Positions 16,882 through 25,824 of a stretch of 64,000 nt of DNA are shown piece by piece. Origin of the DNA: Micromonospora violae (lineage in GTDB: Bacteria; Actinomycetota; Actinomycetes; Mycobacteriales; Micromonosporaceae); assembly GCF_004217135.1 (NCBI RefSeq), contig NZ_SHKK01000001.1, positions 3,100,001 through 3,164,000 of the forward strand. The letters are read 5' to 3'. The position numbers and the translations under genes were made by a program. How positions within the stretch are numbered: the first letter of the stretch is position 1; every line of letters begins with the position of its first letter. Below the pieces are notes generated by a model that was not told the DNA's origin, did not search any database, and worked only from the letters and a program-made list of their open reading frames with translations.

Positions 16882-18771
16882 GTGGGAAGCGAGCAGCAAA
16901 AGCGCCCGATCGGGGCCGTCCGGGAGGGTGCCAGGTTTGGCGGGCCCCGACGGTTTGCGAGGTCTCTGCGCCCCAGGGTCCCCCTGTTCCCGCTGACGGC
17001 TGTCGCGTTCGTGCTCGCGTGGCTCAACCGGAGTCCGTGGTGGGGTTGGGTACTTGTCGTGGGGCTGCTCGTGGCGCTCGGTGCGACCGTGCGCTCGTGG
17101 GCCCGAGGACACGCGCTGCTCCGGATAGGTGCGTGGCTGCTCGCCGGGTCGCTCGTTCTCGCGGCGGCGGTGGTCGCCTATCCACCGCCGCAGACCCGCA
17201 TGGCGGGCGGCGAGGACCGCTCGCCGTCCGGCCCGGTGCAGACGCAGCAGGGCCCGATCACCGGCGTCTACAACGACGAGCGCACAGTCGAGGTCTTCGC
17301 GGGCATCCCGTACGCGCAGGCTCCGGTGGGGGATCTGCGTTGGCGTGCGCCTGAGCCGCTGAAGCCGCGCGAGGGCGTGTTCACCGCAGACCGGTTCTCC
17401 GCCGTTCCGGTTCAGGGCACCTCCACGTTCTCCACGCGGGCGCTCTCGCAGATCGTGCAGGTGCCTCTGGAAGGCACGCTCCTCAATCCGTATCCCGTGA
17501 GCGAGGACAGTCTCTCCCTCAACATCTGGCGGAGCACGACACCCGCCTCGGACGGCCTTCCCGTGCTCGTCTACATCCCGGGCGGCGGCTTCGCGACCGG
17601 CTCCGGCGCCCTCCCCCTCTACGATGGCGAGGCGCTCGCCTCCCGGGGCCAGGTGATCACCGTCACCATCAACTACCGGCTCGGGGTGCTCGGCTTCCTC
17701 TCCCATCCCGAACTGTCCGCCGAGGCCGCGTACGACGCGTCGGGCAACTACGGGATCCTCGACCAGATCGCCGCCCTGGCGTGGGTGCGCGACAACATCG
17801 CGGCATTCGGCGGCGACCCCGACCAGGTCACGATCGCGGGCGAATCCGCCGGGGGCGAGAGCGTCTGCATCCTCGGTGCGACACCGCTCGCCGAAGACCT
17901 CGTGGACGGCATCATCGCCGGCAGCGGAGCGTGCATGGGCACCACGGGGAACACTGAGCGCGGTGACCAGACTGACACGCGCGAGGCGGCAGAGGATGCC
18001 GGTCGCCGCCTGAGCGAGCGACTGGGAGGGGCGACCATCGAGGAGATGCGCGACATGCCCGTCGAGCGCGTCGTGGACGCGGCGGGCGCGCTCGATGCGC
18101 ACTGGCAGCCCTCGGTCGACGGCCACGTGCTCGAACGATCGCCGGCGGAGACCTACGCGTCCGGGCAGCAACTGGACGTGCCGACCCTGGTGGGCAGCAA
18201 CGCGGACGAGGCCTCGCTCGCGCTGGCCAGCCCACCGGACACGGACGTCGACGAGTACCGGTCGTCCGCACGCGAGACATACGGTGCGGATGCGGACCGG
18301 TTCCTCGATCTGTATCCAGGGGAGACAACGGAACAGGTTCTCGAGTCGCTCCTGCGAGCCGAGACCGACAGGATCATGACCCGAGCGGTGCGGCGCTGGG
18401 CTCAGTTGCAGACGCAGACGGGTGAGTCGGACGCCTACCTCTACTTCTTCGCACACATCCCTCCCGAGAAGGGGCTGGAGAAGTACGGCGCCTACCACGG
18501 CGCCGAGGTCGCGTACGCGTACGACAACCTCGGCGCCGACAGCGCCGCCGACTACACGGAGGCCGACTACCGGCTCCGTGACCAGATGAGCGCGTACTGG
18601 GTCAACTTCGTCCGCACCGGCGACCCCAACGCACCGGGCCTGCCGGCCTGGCCGACGGTCGAGCAAGCGCCCGACCAGGTCATGGAGTTCGCTGGCGGCA
18701 GCGGGATGGCACCCCGCCCACGCCCCGACGCCGTCGACTTCTGGATGGACTACGCCGGGCCGATCCCCTAG
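16882..18771 (+). CDS. Membrane-anchored type B carboxylesterase
   Basis: A 629-residue alpha/beta hydrolase of the carboxylesterase/type B lipase family. Residues about 35-105 hold three hydrophobic helices (FPLTAVAFVLAWL, WGWVLVVGLLVALGA, LLAGSLVLAAAVVAYP), anchoring the enzyme with the catalytic domain outside. The catalytic triad is Ser322 in GESAGG, Glu443 in NADEAS and His539 in YGAYHGAEVAY. The oxyanion-hole motif is YIPGGGF. N-terminal signature VFAGIPYAQAPVGDLRW is typical. Start GTG at 16882 follows AGGAGTGA. Physiological ester unknown. It stands alone between the relic repeat and a membrane hydrolase gene. Confidence 0.93.
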   Translation: MGSEQQKRPIGAVREGARFGGPRRFARSLRPRVPLFPLTAVAFVLAWLNRSPWWGWVLVVGLLVALGATVRSWARGHALLRIGAWLLAGSLVLAAAVVAYPPPQTRMAGGEDRSPSGPVQTQQGPITGVYNDERTVEVFAGIPYAQAPVGDLRWRAPEPLKPREGVFTADRFSAVPVQGTSTFSTRALSQIVQVPLEGTLLNPYPVSEDSLSLNIWRSTTPASDGLPVLVYIPGGGFATGSGALPLYDGEALASRGQVITVTINYRLGVLGFLSHPELSAEAAYDASGNYGILDQIAALAWVRDNIAAFGGDPDQVTIAGESAGGESVCILGATPLAEDLVDGIIAGSGACMGTTGNTERGDQTDTREAAEDAGRRLSERLGGATIEEMRDMPVERVVDAAGALDAHWQPSVDGHVLERSPAETYASGQQLDVPTLVGSNADEASLALASPPDTDVDEYRSSARETYGADADRFLDLYPGETTEQVLESLLRAETDRIMTRAVRRWAQLQTQTGESDAYLYFFAHIPPEKGLEKYGAYHGAEVAYAYDNLGADSAADYTEADYRLRDQMSAYWVNFVRTGDPNAPGLPAWPTVEQAPDQVMEFAGGSGMAPRPRPDAVDFWMDYAGPIP

Positions 18772-18923
18772 ACATCTCGTTAGCCCCAAGGTCGACGTCC
18801 TGCCCAAAGGACCACACCTGGTCAAACACGAAATCTAGGCGGTCCCGTCTGTAACGGGCTCGTTCGGGTATGCGCGGCTGGCCAGCGCTTCGCTCCGAGA
18901 ATGTCCCAGCCTGCGAGGTACGA

Positions 18924-21155
18924 ATGCCGGAATCATCGCGCTGCCGTGCGCGGGGTGGGTGCCACCCGCCCTCGCCGGGTGACGTCGTTGAGTTGCGGGT
19001 GCACGGCGTGATTGGTGCCAGCGCGGATGACATCCTGGATCGGCCGCACGTGCAGCGGGTCGCCGGCGATAGCAAGGGCGGCTTCTACCGGCCTCGCCGA
19101 GGCTATGGTGACTCCCGAGGCGCCTGCGGCGTGGTGCTGGAGACATACCGATGGAGCGATCTGCGGAGCGGAGCCGCCGCAAGGACGCTGTCGCTGGTGT
19201 TGCTGTTGCCGTTCATGGCATGCAACGCGGCGGCATGGATGCGGCCGCGGGCGAAGGTCAGCGGGGGTGTGGTCTGGGTAGGCTGCCGGCTGGTCGGCCT
19301 GAGCCTCACGGCCCTGTACGTCTTGTCTTTCGTCGGCGTGGCGTTGGACCTGCTCGCCTGCAAGTGCATGTCCCTGGATAGTTGCCTCGGGGGCCGGACG
19401 TGGCTGTCCTGGCTCGGCGGTCAACCGGTCGGACTGCGCATTGCGCTGCTGGCGCTGGTGCCCATCGCCGCGATCTGGGTGTTGTGGTTGGTGGGTTCCC
19501 GGTGCGGTCGCTGGTACGACAACTTCATACCACCTACGGGTGAGCCGGCCGACACCCCACTGGGCTCGATCGGGACACACAACGCCAAGCCGGGAGTGGT
19601 GCGACTTCGCTCCATCCATGTGGCGACCGGTCTCGCTGTGCTCGATCTCAGTCTGATCGCGGCATTGTGGGCTGGGCGTGGACCGAACCTCCTCACCGTC
19701 CTGCTCACGTTCTGCGCCGTGCTCACCCTTGTCGCCAGTGTGGTACTGCTGTGCGTACCTTCCGTAATCGACGCCGTCGCCGGCACCCCCGTGGTTGACG
19801 GGGTGGTCCATGCCCTGCGATCGACTGCCGTGGTGGTGACGATCGCCGTCATCGGGCGGGTCGCATTCGACCGCAACGAGTGGCCCGCCGAGAACGGACT
19901 GCCCGGTCACGACGTCGCGGTCGTCCTGCTCGTCGGGGCGCAGGTCGTCCTGCTCGCGCTGCTCGGGATCGCGGCAATGGTGGGCCGGGAGGGCAGCCTT
20001 GGGAGGCTGCGCTGGTCGGGTCCGCCGCTGTTCGCGTGTCTGGCGGTGGGACTGGGGGTCAGCTTCGCCACCGAATTCAACTACCGCGTATCGGACTACC
20101 TCGACCGCGACCTACCCACCGCCGATGTGCTGCCCACCAGCCCTGTTCTGGCGTACAAGTGGACGATGTTCGGCTTCTTCGTGTCGGTCATTGGCGCAGC
20201 GGTCGCGGGTGCGGTGATGGTGCTGTTCACGCGGAGGCACCGACGGCGGACAGCGGACGGCATCGTCGCGCGCGACTTTCCTGAGGTAGCTGCGAGGACG
20301 GCCCGACGGCGGGCACAAGTCCGCGACGCGATCGCACGGGCGCGATTCACGGAGCGACTGTGTCCACTCGCAGTGACCTACTGCTGCCTCGTCGCGCTGA
20401 GCCTGGGTTTCACAGCCCTGGCCCTGGACGAACTGCAGCCGAGCGTCGCCGTGGAGGGCCTGGTCAGCCTGCCATCCGATTTTGTCAGTGCGGGCACTCA
20501 GTTGGGCAGTTACCTGATGGCGTTGCTGTTCGTCGGTTTGTTCTTCGGAGGGCTGTTCGCCTACCGTATGACCGCTTTTCGTCGCTACATCGGTACGCTC
20601 TGGGACCTCGGGATGTTCTGGCCGCGTGCCGCTCACCCTTTCGCCCCACCGTGTTACGCCGAACGCGCCGTGCCCGAACTCGCGTGCCGTATCAGCATGC
20701 TGGTCCGGCAGGGGAAGTACGTGTTGGTAGCGGCGCACAGCCACGGGTCGATACTCGCTCTGGCGAGCGTCCTGCAACTAGAGCCGTCTGTGGTCTCGAG
20801 GGTTGCCCTGCTGACGCACGGGTCCCCGCTGAGACGCTTCTACAGCACGCTGTTCCCGGCGTACGTGGGCACGCATGTGCTGAGTGAGGCCGGCAGCCGG
20901 TTGGGCTGGCGCTGGGTGAACTTGTGGCGAGACACCGATCCCATCGGCAGTTGGATCTTCACGCCGGGACGCAAGGGTGACGACGCGCTGCGGCAGCGGT
21001 CCGCGGTGGACCGCCGGCTTCGGGATCCGCAGGATCTCGATGCCCGAGGCCGTGACACGGTCTGGCCCCCGATGTGCGGTCATCAGCCGTGCGTGACGGA
21101 CGACCGATACGAGGCGGCGGTCTGCGAGCTGTCCGAGCGGCTCCGGACCGGCTGA
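18924..21155 (+). CDS. Polytopic membrane protein with lipase-like HSHGS motif
   Basis: A 743-residue membrane protein with about eight to ten hydrophobic helices (for example TLSLVLLLPFMACNAAAW, LRIALLALVPIAAIWVLWLV, VVLLVGAQVVLLALLGIAAM, YLMALLFVGLFFGGLFAY). Near the start stands VVELRVHGVIGASADDIL and near the end a nucleophile-elbow-like AAHSHGSILALASVL, with a possible partner Asp in LWRDTDPIGSWIF; together they suggest a split alpha/beta hydrolase with an embedded membrane domain. Substrate unknown. I chose ATG 18924 (GAGG upstream); an in-frame ATG lies at 18870. Function is inference from the motifs. Confidence 0.75.
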   Translation: MPESSRCRARGGCHPPSPGDVVELRVHGVIGASADDILDRPHVQRVAGDSKGGFYRPRRGYGDSRGACGVVLETYRWSDLRSGAAARTLSLVLLLPFMACNAAAWMRPRAKVSGGVVWVGCRLVGLSLTALYVLSFVGVALDLLACKCMSLDSCLGGRTWLSWLGGQPVGLRIALLALVPIAAIWVLWLVGSRCGRWYDNFIPPTGEPADTPLGSIGTHNAKPGVVRLRSIHVATGLAVLDLSLIAALWAGRGPNLLTVLLTFCAVLTLVASVVLLCVPSVIDAVAGTPVVDGVVHALRSTAVVVTIAVIGRVAFDRNEWPAENGLPGHDVAVVLLVGAQVVLLALLGIAAMVGREGSLGRLRWSGPPLFACLAVGLGVSFATEFNYRVSDYLDRDLPTADVLPTSPVLAYKWTMFGFFVSVIGAAVAGAVMVLFTRRHRRRTADGIVARDFPEVAARTARRRAQVRDAIARARFTERLCPLAVTYCCLVALSLGFTALALDELQPSVAVEGLVSLPSDFVSAGTQLGSYLMALLFVGLFFGGLFAYRMTAFRRYIGTLWDLGMFWPRAAHPFAPPCYAERAVPELACRISMLVRQGKYVLVAAHSHGSILALASVLQLEPSVVSRVALLTHGSPLRRFYSTLFPAYVGTHVLSEAGSRLGWRWVNLWRDTDPIGSWIFTPGRKGDDALRQRSAVDRRLRDPQDLDARGRDTVWPPMCGHQPCVTDDRYEAAVCELSERLRTG

Positions 21156-21257
21156 GCCGGGACAGCCGTCGGCTCCCGCGGCACGGCGGGCCTGCGCGTC
21201 CCCACGGGCCGCGCAGACCTGGCCGCCGTGCCCGGTGCCTCCCGTCGACCTGCTTCG

Positions 21258-21965
21258 TCAGCTCGCCGAGGCGGCGGTGTAGAACGCGCTCGGGTCCCCG
21301 GCGAGGGATGCCTTGACGTAGGCGCTCCATTCGTCGGCAATGACCTCGAGTTTGCCGGCCTCGATGCCATCGAGTGCGGCACAGACCACGTCGGCGGGGG
21401 CCATCTTGTCGCCGTCGTAGCCGGCCGCCATGTCGGTGTCGGCAGCGCCCAGGTGCAGCCCGGTCACGAGGGTGCCCTGCCCGGCGAGTTCGATGCGGAT
21501 GCCGTTGGTCAGACTCCACGCGGCTGCCTTCGCCGCGCTGTAGGCGTTGGCCCCGTCGTAGGAGAACCATGAGAGAGCGGACAGGGTGTTGAGAATCCCC
21601 CCGCCGCCGTTGCTGGCGAGCACCGGCGCGAACGCCCGAACCATGCCGAGGGTGCCGTAGAAGTGTGTATCCATCTCCAACCGGATCTTGCTCAGGTCGC
21701 CGCTGACCAAGTTCGCCCCGGTGGCGAGCCCGGCGTTGTTGATCAGCAGGGTGACGTCGGGGGCGGCGGCCGCCGCGTCCGCGACCGACTGCGGGTCGGT
21801 GATGTCCAGGCGCAGCTTCTCAACGCCGGCGATGTCGATCAGTTCCGTATTACGGGCCGTGGCGTACACCTTGGTCGCGCCCCGCGCCAGCAATTGTTGG
21901 GTGAAGTGTTTGCCGAGTCCACGGTTGGCGCCGGTGACGAGCGCGACCGAACCAGAAATACGCAT
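21258..21965 (-). CDS. Short-chain dehydrogenase/reductase
   Basis: A 235-residue classical SDR. Seen: TGANRGLGKH nucleotide-binding motif near residue 12, LRLDITD (cofactor adenine pocket), NNAG, and the catalytic Tyr-x3-Lys in YSAAKAA, with the catalytic Ser in TLSALS. It reduces or oxidises a carbonyl/alcohol with NAD(P)H; substrate unknown. ATG 21965 has GGAGG at 5-nt spacing; an upstream ATG at 21977 lacks this. It is divergent from a MerR-family gene and its promoter has MerR-like spacing, so it is probably that regulator's target. Confidence 0.92.
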   Translation of the reverse strand: MRISGSVALVTGANRGLGKHFTQQLLARGATKVYATARNTELIDIAGVEKLRLDITDPQSVADAAAAAPDVTLLINNAGLATGANLVSGDLSKIRLEMDTHFYGTLGMVRAFAPVLASNGGGGILNTLSALSWFSYDGANAYSAAKAAAWSLTNGIRIELAGQGTLVTGLHLGAADTDMAAGYDGDKMAPADVVCAALDGIEAGKLEVIADEWSAYVKASLAGDPSAFYTAASAS

Positions 21966-22004
21966 GGGTGCCTCCACAGCTCAAGACGTTCCGTTGCCCG
22001 GGCT

Positions 22005-22036
22005 ACGCTAGAACCTGACGCTGACGTCAGAGGCAA
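22005..22036 (-). promoter_or_regulatory. MerR-type promoter/operator between SDR and MerR genes
   Basis: On the minus strand TTGCCT (22036-22031) and TAGCGT (22010-22005) are separated by 20 bp, the over-long spacing that MerR regulators correct by twisting DNA. The spacer holds an inverted repeat CCTGACG / CGTCAGAGG (about 22014-22033) with an inner palindrome CTGACGTCAG. It would serve the leftward SDR gene and autoregulate the rightward MerR gene. Confidence 0.6.
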
Positions 22037-22074
22037 ATGCTGTGTCTGGCATCACCAGCTGAGAGGGAGAAGTC

Positions 22075-22458
22075 GTGCGGATCGGTGAACTCGCCACCAG
22101 GACCGGGGTGTCGGTGCGAGCGCTGCGCTACTACGAGGAACAAGAACTACTGACCAGCACACGCAGCAGCGGCGGTCAGCGTCACTATGCCGACACGGCG
22201 GTCGACCGGGTGCACCTGATCCAGATGCTGTACGGCGCGGGCCTGTCCAGCAGAACCATCCTGGACCTCCTGCCCTGCATCGACGCGAAGGTCACCACAC
22301 CGCAGTCCCAAGCCATGTTGAACAGCGAGCGCGACCGCATCGACGCGCAGATCGCCCAACTCGTCGAAGTCCGGGACCGGCTCAACGCGGTCATTGCGCT
22401 CAGCCTGAACCCGGCCAGTGGCTGCACCACAGTGGACAGCGTCACCGCGACGCCATAG
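22075..22458 (+). CDS. MerR-family regulator
   Basis: A 127-residue regulator. The N-terminal winged helix is clear (RIGELATRTGVSVRALRYYE, then SGGQRHYADTAVDRVHLIQM), followed by a dimerisation coiled coil (QAMLNSERDRIDAQIAQLVE). The short C-terminus has a single Cys and no metal-binding pair, so the effector is probably organic or redox rather than heavy metal (inference). GTG start follows GAGAGGGAGAA. The divergent SDR gene is the probable target through the 20-bp-spacer promoter between them. Confidence 0.9.
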   Translation: MRIGELATRTGVSVRALRYYEEQELLTSTRSSGGQRHYADTAVDRVHLIQMLYGAGLSSRTILDLLPCIDAKVTTPQSQAMLNSERDRIDAQIAQLVEVRDRLNAVIALSLNPASGCTTVDSVTATP

Positions 22459-22491
22459 CGCAGAAGGTCCTCCCGGCGCCGTTGTCGCCAA

Positions 22492-22537
22492 CCGGTAGTG
22501 GCACGGTGTCATCACCGCATGTGACGCGGTGTCACTG
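22492..22537 (-). repeat. Third, inverted copy of the ABC-exporter promoter box
   Basis: Read on the minus strand, 46 bp match the region 45496-45541: CAGTGACACC then G or A, CGTCACA, CGGTGATGACA, GCCACT and CGG, with about six substitutions. No coding start follows it; it lies between the convergent-facing end of the MerR gene and the GNAT gene, so it drives nothing obvious. The remaining 22459-22754 contains no gene. Confidence 0.65.
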
Positions 22538-22754
22538 GTCGCGGCCCGTTGCTGACGCACACTGGATGGTGAGCGCGGGATCCCCGCGTTTCACCGAGAC
22601 GACGCGGAGATGGTCGCGCCCGCACAACGTGGCGACGTCCAGCCGCGCGTTGTCCACCAAGTCCTCGGCGCAAGAGGCCGGTGACACCAAGTGACGCATC
22701 AACTAGACCGCACCACCGTGGCTTGAGATCCACGGCACGACACCTGGAGGACAC

Positions 22755-23063
22755 ATGGCAGTACGAGTGAGTGACGTCCCCGAGGCCAGACGATACGAGG
22801 CCCGCGTCGACGGAGAGTCCATGGTCGCGGGCGTCGCGCAGTACATCCGTACCACCGAACTCATCGCGCTCGTACACACCGAGGTCTCACCGGAGTACGA
22901 GGGCAAGGGAGTAGGGGCAGCGCTGGCCCGCACCGCCCTCGACGAGGCACGCGCCGCGAACCTGCTGGTCCTGGCCACCTGCCCATTTATCGCGGGGTGG
23001 ATCGCCAGGCACCCCGAGTACCAGGACCTGGTGTACCAGGCCTACAGCCGGGTCAGTGACTGA
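22755..23063 (+). CDS. YjdJ-type GNAT acetyltransferase
   Basis: A 102-residue minimal GNAT domain of the short YjdJ class: strand IALVHTEVSPEYEGKGVGAA with the acetyl-CoA loop EGKGVGAAL, helix ARTALDEARAANLLVLATCP, and a C-terminal HPEYQDLV. These small enzymes are assumed to acetylate an amine using acetyl-CoA; natural substrate unknown. ATG 22755 has TGGAGG upstream. The next gene encodes the small iron-sulfur protein that accompanies yjdJ in E. coli (yjdI), so the pair is a conserved unit. Gap to the next gene is 31 nt. Confidence 0.88.
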   Translation: MAVRVSDVPEARRYEARVDGESMVAGVAQYIRTTELIALVHTEVSPEYEGKGVGAALARTALDEARAANLLVLATCPFIAGWIARHPEYQDLVYQAYSRVSD

Positions 23064-23094
23064 ACGGCCGAGCACGGCGACGACGGAGGCCGCG

Positions 23095-23364
23095 ATGACC
23101 AGCGAAACCAGAAAGAAGACGTACGAGGGCCAGAAGATCACCGTCACATTCGAGGCGGGGCGTTGCTGGCACGCCGCCGAGTGCGTTCGCGGCTTGCCGG
23201 AGGTCTTCGACACGGGCCAGCGTCCGTGGATCCGGCCCGACGGCGCCGAGGCCGAACGCCTGGCCGAAGTAGTGCGGCGCTGCCCCTCGGGGGCACTGCA
23301 GTACAAACTCGTGGACGGCGGGGCCGACACCCACCACCCTCATCTGGCCGACATCGAGGTGTGA
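23095..23364 (+). CDS. YjdI-type (4Fe-4S) mono-cluster small protein
   Basis: An 89-residue protein with the Fer4_19 pattern: KITVTFEAGRCWHAAECVRG, LPEVFDTGQRPWI and RCPSGALQYK, giving Cys-x5-Cys and a later Cys-Pro. Family members are small iron-sulfur or divergent CDGSH-like proteins of unknown role that partner YjdJ. ATG 23095 follows GGAGG; an in-frame GTG at 23056 overlaps the upstream gene and lacks a site. It directly precedes the DUF4260 gene (1-nt gap). Confidence 0.85.
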   Translation: MTSETRKKTYEGQKITVTFEAGRCWHAAECVRGLPEVFDTGQRPWIRPDGAEAERLAEVVRRCPSGALQYKLVDGGADTHHPHLADIEV

Positions 23365-23365
23365 C

Positions 23366-23797
23366 ATGCCGTATCTGAGTCCGGTCGTAGTACAGCGCGT
23401 CGAGGGCGTCGTCGTCGCGGCTCTCGCCGTCGTCGTGACCGTCACCGCCGGGTACCCGTGGTGGTCGCTGCTTGCCCTCTTCCTCGTCTTCGACCTGTCC
23501 ATGCTCGGCTACCTGCGCGGGCCACGCCTCGGGGCCTCCTGCTACAACCTGGCGCACTCCTACACGCTGCCGGTGGCGCTGGGCGCGGTGGCCGTGGCCG
23601 CGGCCGGGTTCGGCGACCGGATCGATTGGCTCGGAGTGCTGGCCCTCGCCTGGGTGTTCCACATCGCCGTCGATCGCGGCCTCGGCTACGGCCTCAAGAC
23701 GGCTGAAGGATTCGACCACACCCACCTCGGCTTGATCGGCAAGGCCCGCGCGCGAGTGGGCGGACCACCGGACCGACGGCCCCCAGTCAGCCCGTGA
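23366..23797 (+). CDS. DUF4260 membrane protein
   Basis: A 143-residue membrane protein with about four helices (VVVAALAVVVTVTAGYPWW, LLALFLVFDLSMLGYL, LPVALGAVAVAAAGFG, LALAWVFHIAVDRGLGYGL). The pattern DLSMLGYLRGPRLGASCYNL, AHSYTLP, DRGLGYGLK and FDHTHLG is that of the DUF4260 family, whose function is not established. It starts one base after the stop of the iron-sulfur protein, so the three genes from 22755 form one operon. Confidence 0.88.
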   Translation: MPYLSPVVVQRVEGVVVAALAVVVTVTAGYPWWSLLALFLVFDLSMLGYLRGPRLGASCYNLAHSYTLPVALGAVAVAAAGFGDRIDWLGVLALAWVFHIAVDRGLGYGLKTAEGFDHTHLGLIGKARARVGGPPDRRPPVSP

Positions 23798-23872
23798 GCC
23801 ATGCTCCGGGTGCACGCTCTCGTGATGTGGCCCGATGGTGAGTGCTTCGGCCGGTGGGAGGAGCACGTTCGG

Positions 23873-24595
23873 TCAGTCCGGCTGGCCGACAACGATGCGG
23901 TTGGCCTCGAAGCCGAGTAGTCCGCCTACCCAGCGGCCAATGCAGGTGACCAGCACGATCCGGTGGGGCCCGTACTGTCCGAACAGGTCTGGGGCACGGC
24001 GTGGCAGGTCGTTCTTCGCCACGGTGTGCACCTCGGTGATGCGATAACGGCGCAGACGTCCGTGCCGGTCGGTGACCTCGATGCGTTCGCCTTGTCCGGC
24101 CTGCCACAGTTCGGCGAACGGTCCGACTTGGCCCTGCCAGTTCACATGCCCGGCCAAGACCGCCGCTCCGCGTGCGGCGGGGAGCTCCGATCCCCACCAG
24201 GTCACCTCGGTGACCCCGTCGGGTACGGGCAGCGTGCCGTCGGCGCGGATATCTCGGCGGACGAGCCGGGCCGTGCCGCCCCGCGGCAGCCGGACGGATC
24301 CCGCCGCCAGCAGGACCGGCTGGGACGGCACGGTGACGGCCGTGCCGGCCGTAGCCACGGCCGTCGGTCCCGGACCGGCCGATGCGGTGGGCGTGACGGA
24401 CCCGGACGGTGTCGCCGTCGGGTCGATGGGCCTCGGTGTCGGCGGGCTGCCCGCTGTCAGCTGTTGGTGGGACAGCTCGGTGGTAGGCGATGGCGGTGCT
24501 TCGGGCGCGGAGACCACCAGGACGGCGGCGGTGACCATGCTGGCCACCGCCGCCGTCAGCAATCCGACACGGCGGATCGTGAACCGTGCGCCCAT
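23873..24595 (-). CDS. Class F sortase
   Basis: A 240-residue transpeptidase. N-terminal membrane anchor (GLLTAAVASMVTAAVLVV), a Thr/Pro-rich stem to about residue 90, then the sortase barrel: His150 in LAGHVNW, Cys218 in LVTCIGR and an Arg in FEANRIVV, the canonical triad. Class F sortases of actinomycetes attach or process surface proteins; targets often carry LPxTG-like motifs. The LPVTG protein at 48734-49954 is a possible client. Its ATG shares one base with the stop of the upstream HEXXH-protein gene (TGATG), implying coupled translation. Confidence 0.92.
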   Translation of the reverse strand: MGARFTIRRVGLLTAAVASMVTAAVLVVSAPEAPPSPTTELSHQQLTAGSPPTPRPIDPTATPSGSVTPTASAGPGPTAVATAGTAVTVPSQPVLLAAGSVRLPRGGTARLVRRDIRADGTLPVPDGVTEVTWWGSELPAARGAAVLAGHVNWQGQVGPFAELWQAGQGERIEVTDRHGRLRRYRITEVHTVAKNDLPRRAPDLFGQYGPHRIVLVTCIGRWVGGLLGFEANRIVVGQPD

Positions 24596-25824
24596 CAGGG
24601 CAGTCGGCGCGGCTCACTCGACGCCGGTTGACGGCGTCGCAGCCGCAGCAGGGCGAGCAGGGAGAGCACGGTCGCCGACGCCGCCAGGGGCGAGGCTGGA
24701 CCGCTCGCTGCTGGCCGTTCGGCAGGGCTGGCAGCGGTCGTGGCTTCGGCGGGCTGATCGCCGGCGGGAATCTGTGTGGGAACCGTCGGCTGCGGCCAGG
24801 GCGGGCAACCCTTGGGAAGTTTGAGTTGGAGCAGCTTGGCCACGCGCAACCGGCCCTCGGGCGGGGCCCAGAGCAGCCGGACGTCGAGGAGGTCGGCGGT
24901 GGCCTGGTCGAAGTTGGCGTTGCGTTGCCGGGTCTTCGTCATCGCACTGAGGAAGGCGTTCAGAGTCGGATTCCCGGGAGTAGCAGGGCCGAGGTTGGCG
25001 GGAAAGAGCGACCGAAAGTTGGCCAATGGCTTTCCTCCCGGGAACACGTTGCCCGGGTTCGCCGTCAGGCTCTGTCGGCCTTTCGCGTCCCGGGTGTTGA
25101 GCAGCGCCAACACCCGGGTGTTATACATCCGCGTCAGTTCCGTACCACTGACCCCCAGCTTCGGCTGCTCCAGCAGCACCTGCCCGTAGTACCCACTGTC
25201 GAGGGCCGCGCCGATGTACTCCTCCATCGCACTGATGGCAGGGTCCTGGTGCAGGGTTTCATGCGCCAGAACGCCCCCCAGCAAGCTGAAGTTTTCGAAC
25301 CGGAACCGCTCGTTGAACAGAATCCGCGGGCCCGGCGGCCGAACCTCGGCAGTGTTATTTCCCGGCAACTTCGCGAAAACAACCTCGGTGTACACACCGG
25401 AGCGGATCGTCTCGACGCTGACCTCGGACGGCCCGCCGACCAGTGATGCCAACGCCGCCCGCAGGTTCGGGTCCGGAATGATTTTCTTGATCTTCCGGTC
25501 GTCGAAGACAGCGAGACCTCGCGCCACCACCCCTGGATGCCGCTTCGCCCGCGGCGACAACGCCTTGGCCAACTGCACCCGCAACTGCGCCTCGGTGATC
25601 CGTCGCGGTGGCGCCGGCACCATCGGCGACGCCTGCGCATAGGTCTCCGGCGTGAACAGGTCCACGTTCGTCGGTGGGAACGGCGGTTGGGCCAGCACCC
25701 GCTCGGCAGGACAGGGTTTGCCGCCGCCACGCGGCTTACCGTCAGCGGCCGACACCGGTACAGGTACGCCGGCCGCCACCAGGGCGACCCCGACGGTGAT
25801 GAGCGTGCTCGCCACTCGGCGCAT
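24595..25824 (-). CDS. Secreted membrane-anchored protein with HEXXH motif
   Basis: A 409-residue exported protein: signal peptide (TLITVGVALVAAGVPVPVSA), a large soluble region and a C-terminal membrane helix (SATVLSLLALLRLRRR) followed by basic residues. Within the soluble part is a zincin-like HETLH at residues 188-192, followed by SAMEEYIGAALDSGYYGQ with a possible third-ligand Glu. A metallopeptidase role is plausible but not proven; no LPxTG motif was found before the C-terminal helix, which has only PLAASA there. Coupling with the class F sortase suggests that both act on the cell surface. RBS GAGGAG lies about 12 nt upstream. Confidence 0.75.
   Translation of the reverse strand: MRRVASTLITVGVALVAAGVPVPVSAADGKPRGGGKPCPAERVLAQPPFPPTNVDLFTPETYAQASPMVPAPPRRITEAQLRVQLAKALSPRAKRHPGVVARGLAVFDDRKIKKIIPDPNLRAALASLVGGPSEVSVETIRSGVYTEVVFAKLPGNNTAEVRPPGPRILFNERFRFENFSLLGGVLAHETLHQDPAISAMEEYIGAALDSGYYGQVLLEQPKLGVSGTELTRMYNTRVLALLNTRDAKGRQSLTANPGNVFPGGKPLANFRSLFPANLGPATPGNPTLNAFLSAMTKTRQRNANFDQATADLLDVRLLWAPPEGRLRVAKLLQLKLPKGCPPWPQPTVPTQIPAGDQPAEATTAASPAERPAASGPASPLAASATVLSLLALLRLRRRQPASSEPRRLP

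Noticed and set aside
16666..18825. 719-codon frame antisense to the carboxylesterase
   Set aside because: Low-complexity charged translation; the esterase on the other strand has a full catalytic triad.
18772..18869. Short frame ending in LPKGPHLVKHEI after the esterase
   Set aside because: Too short, no start, no recognisable family; treated as intergenic.
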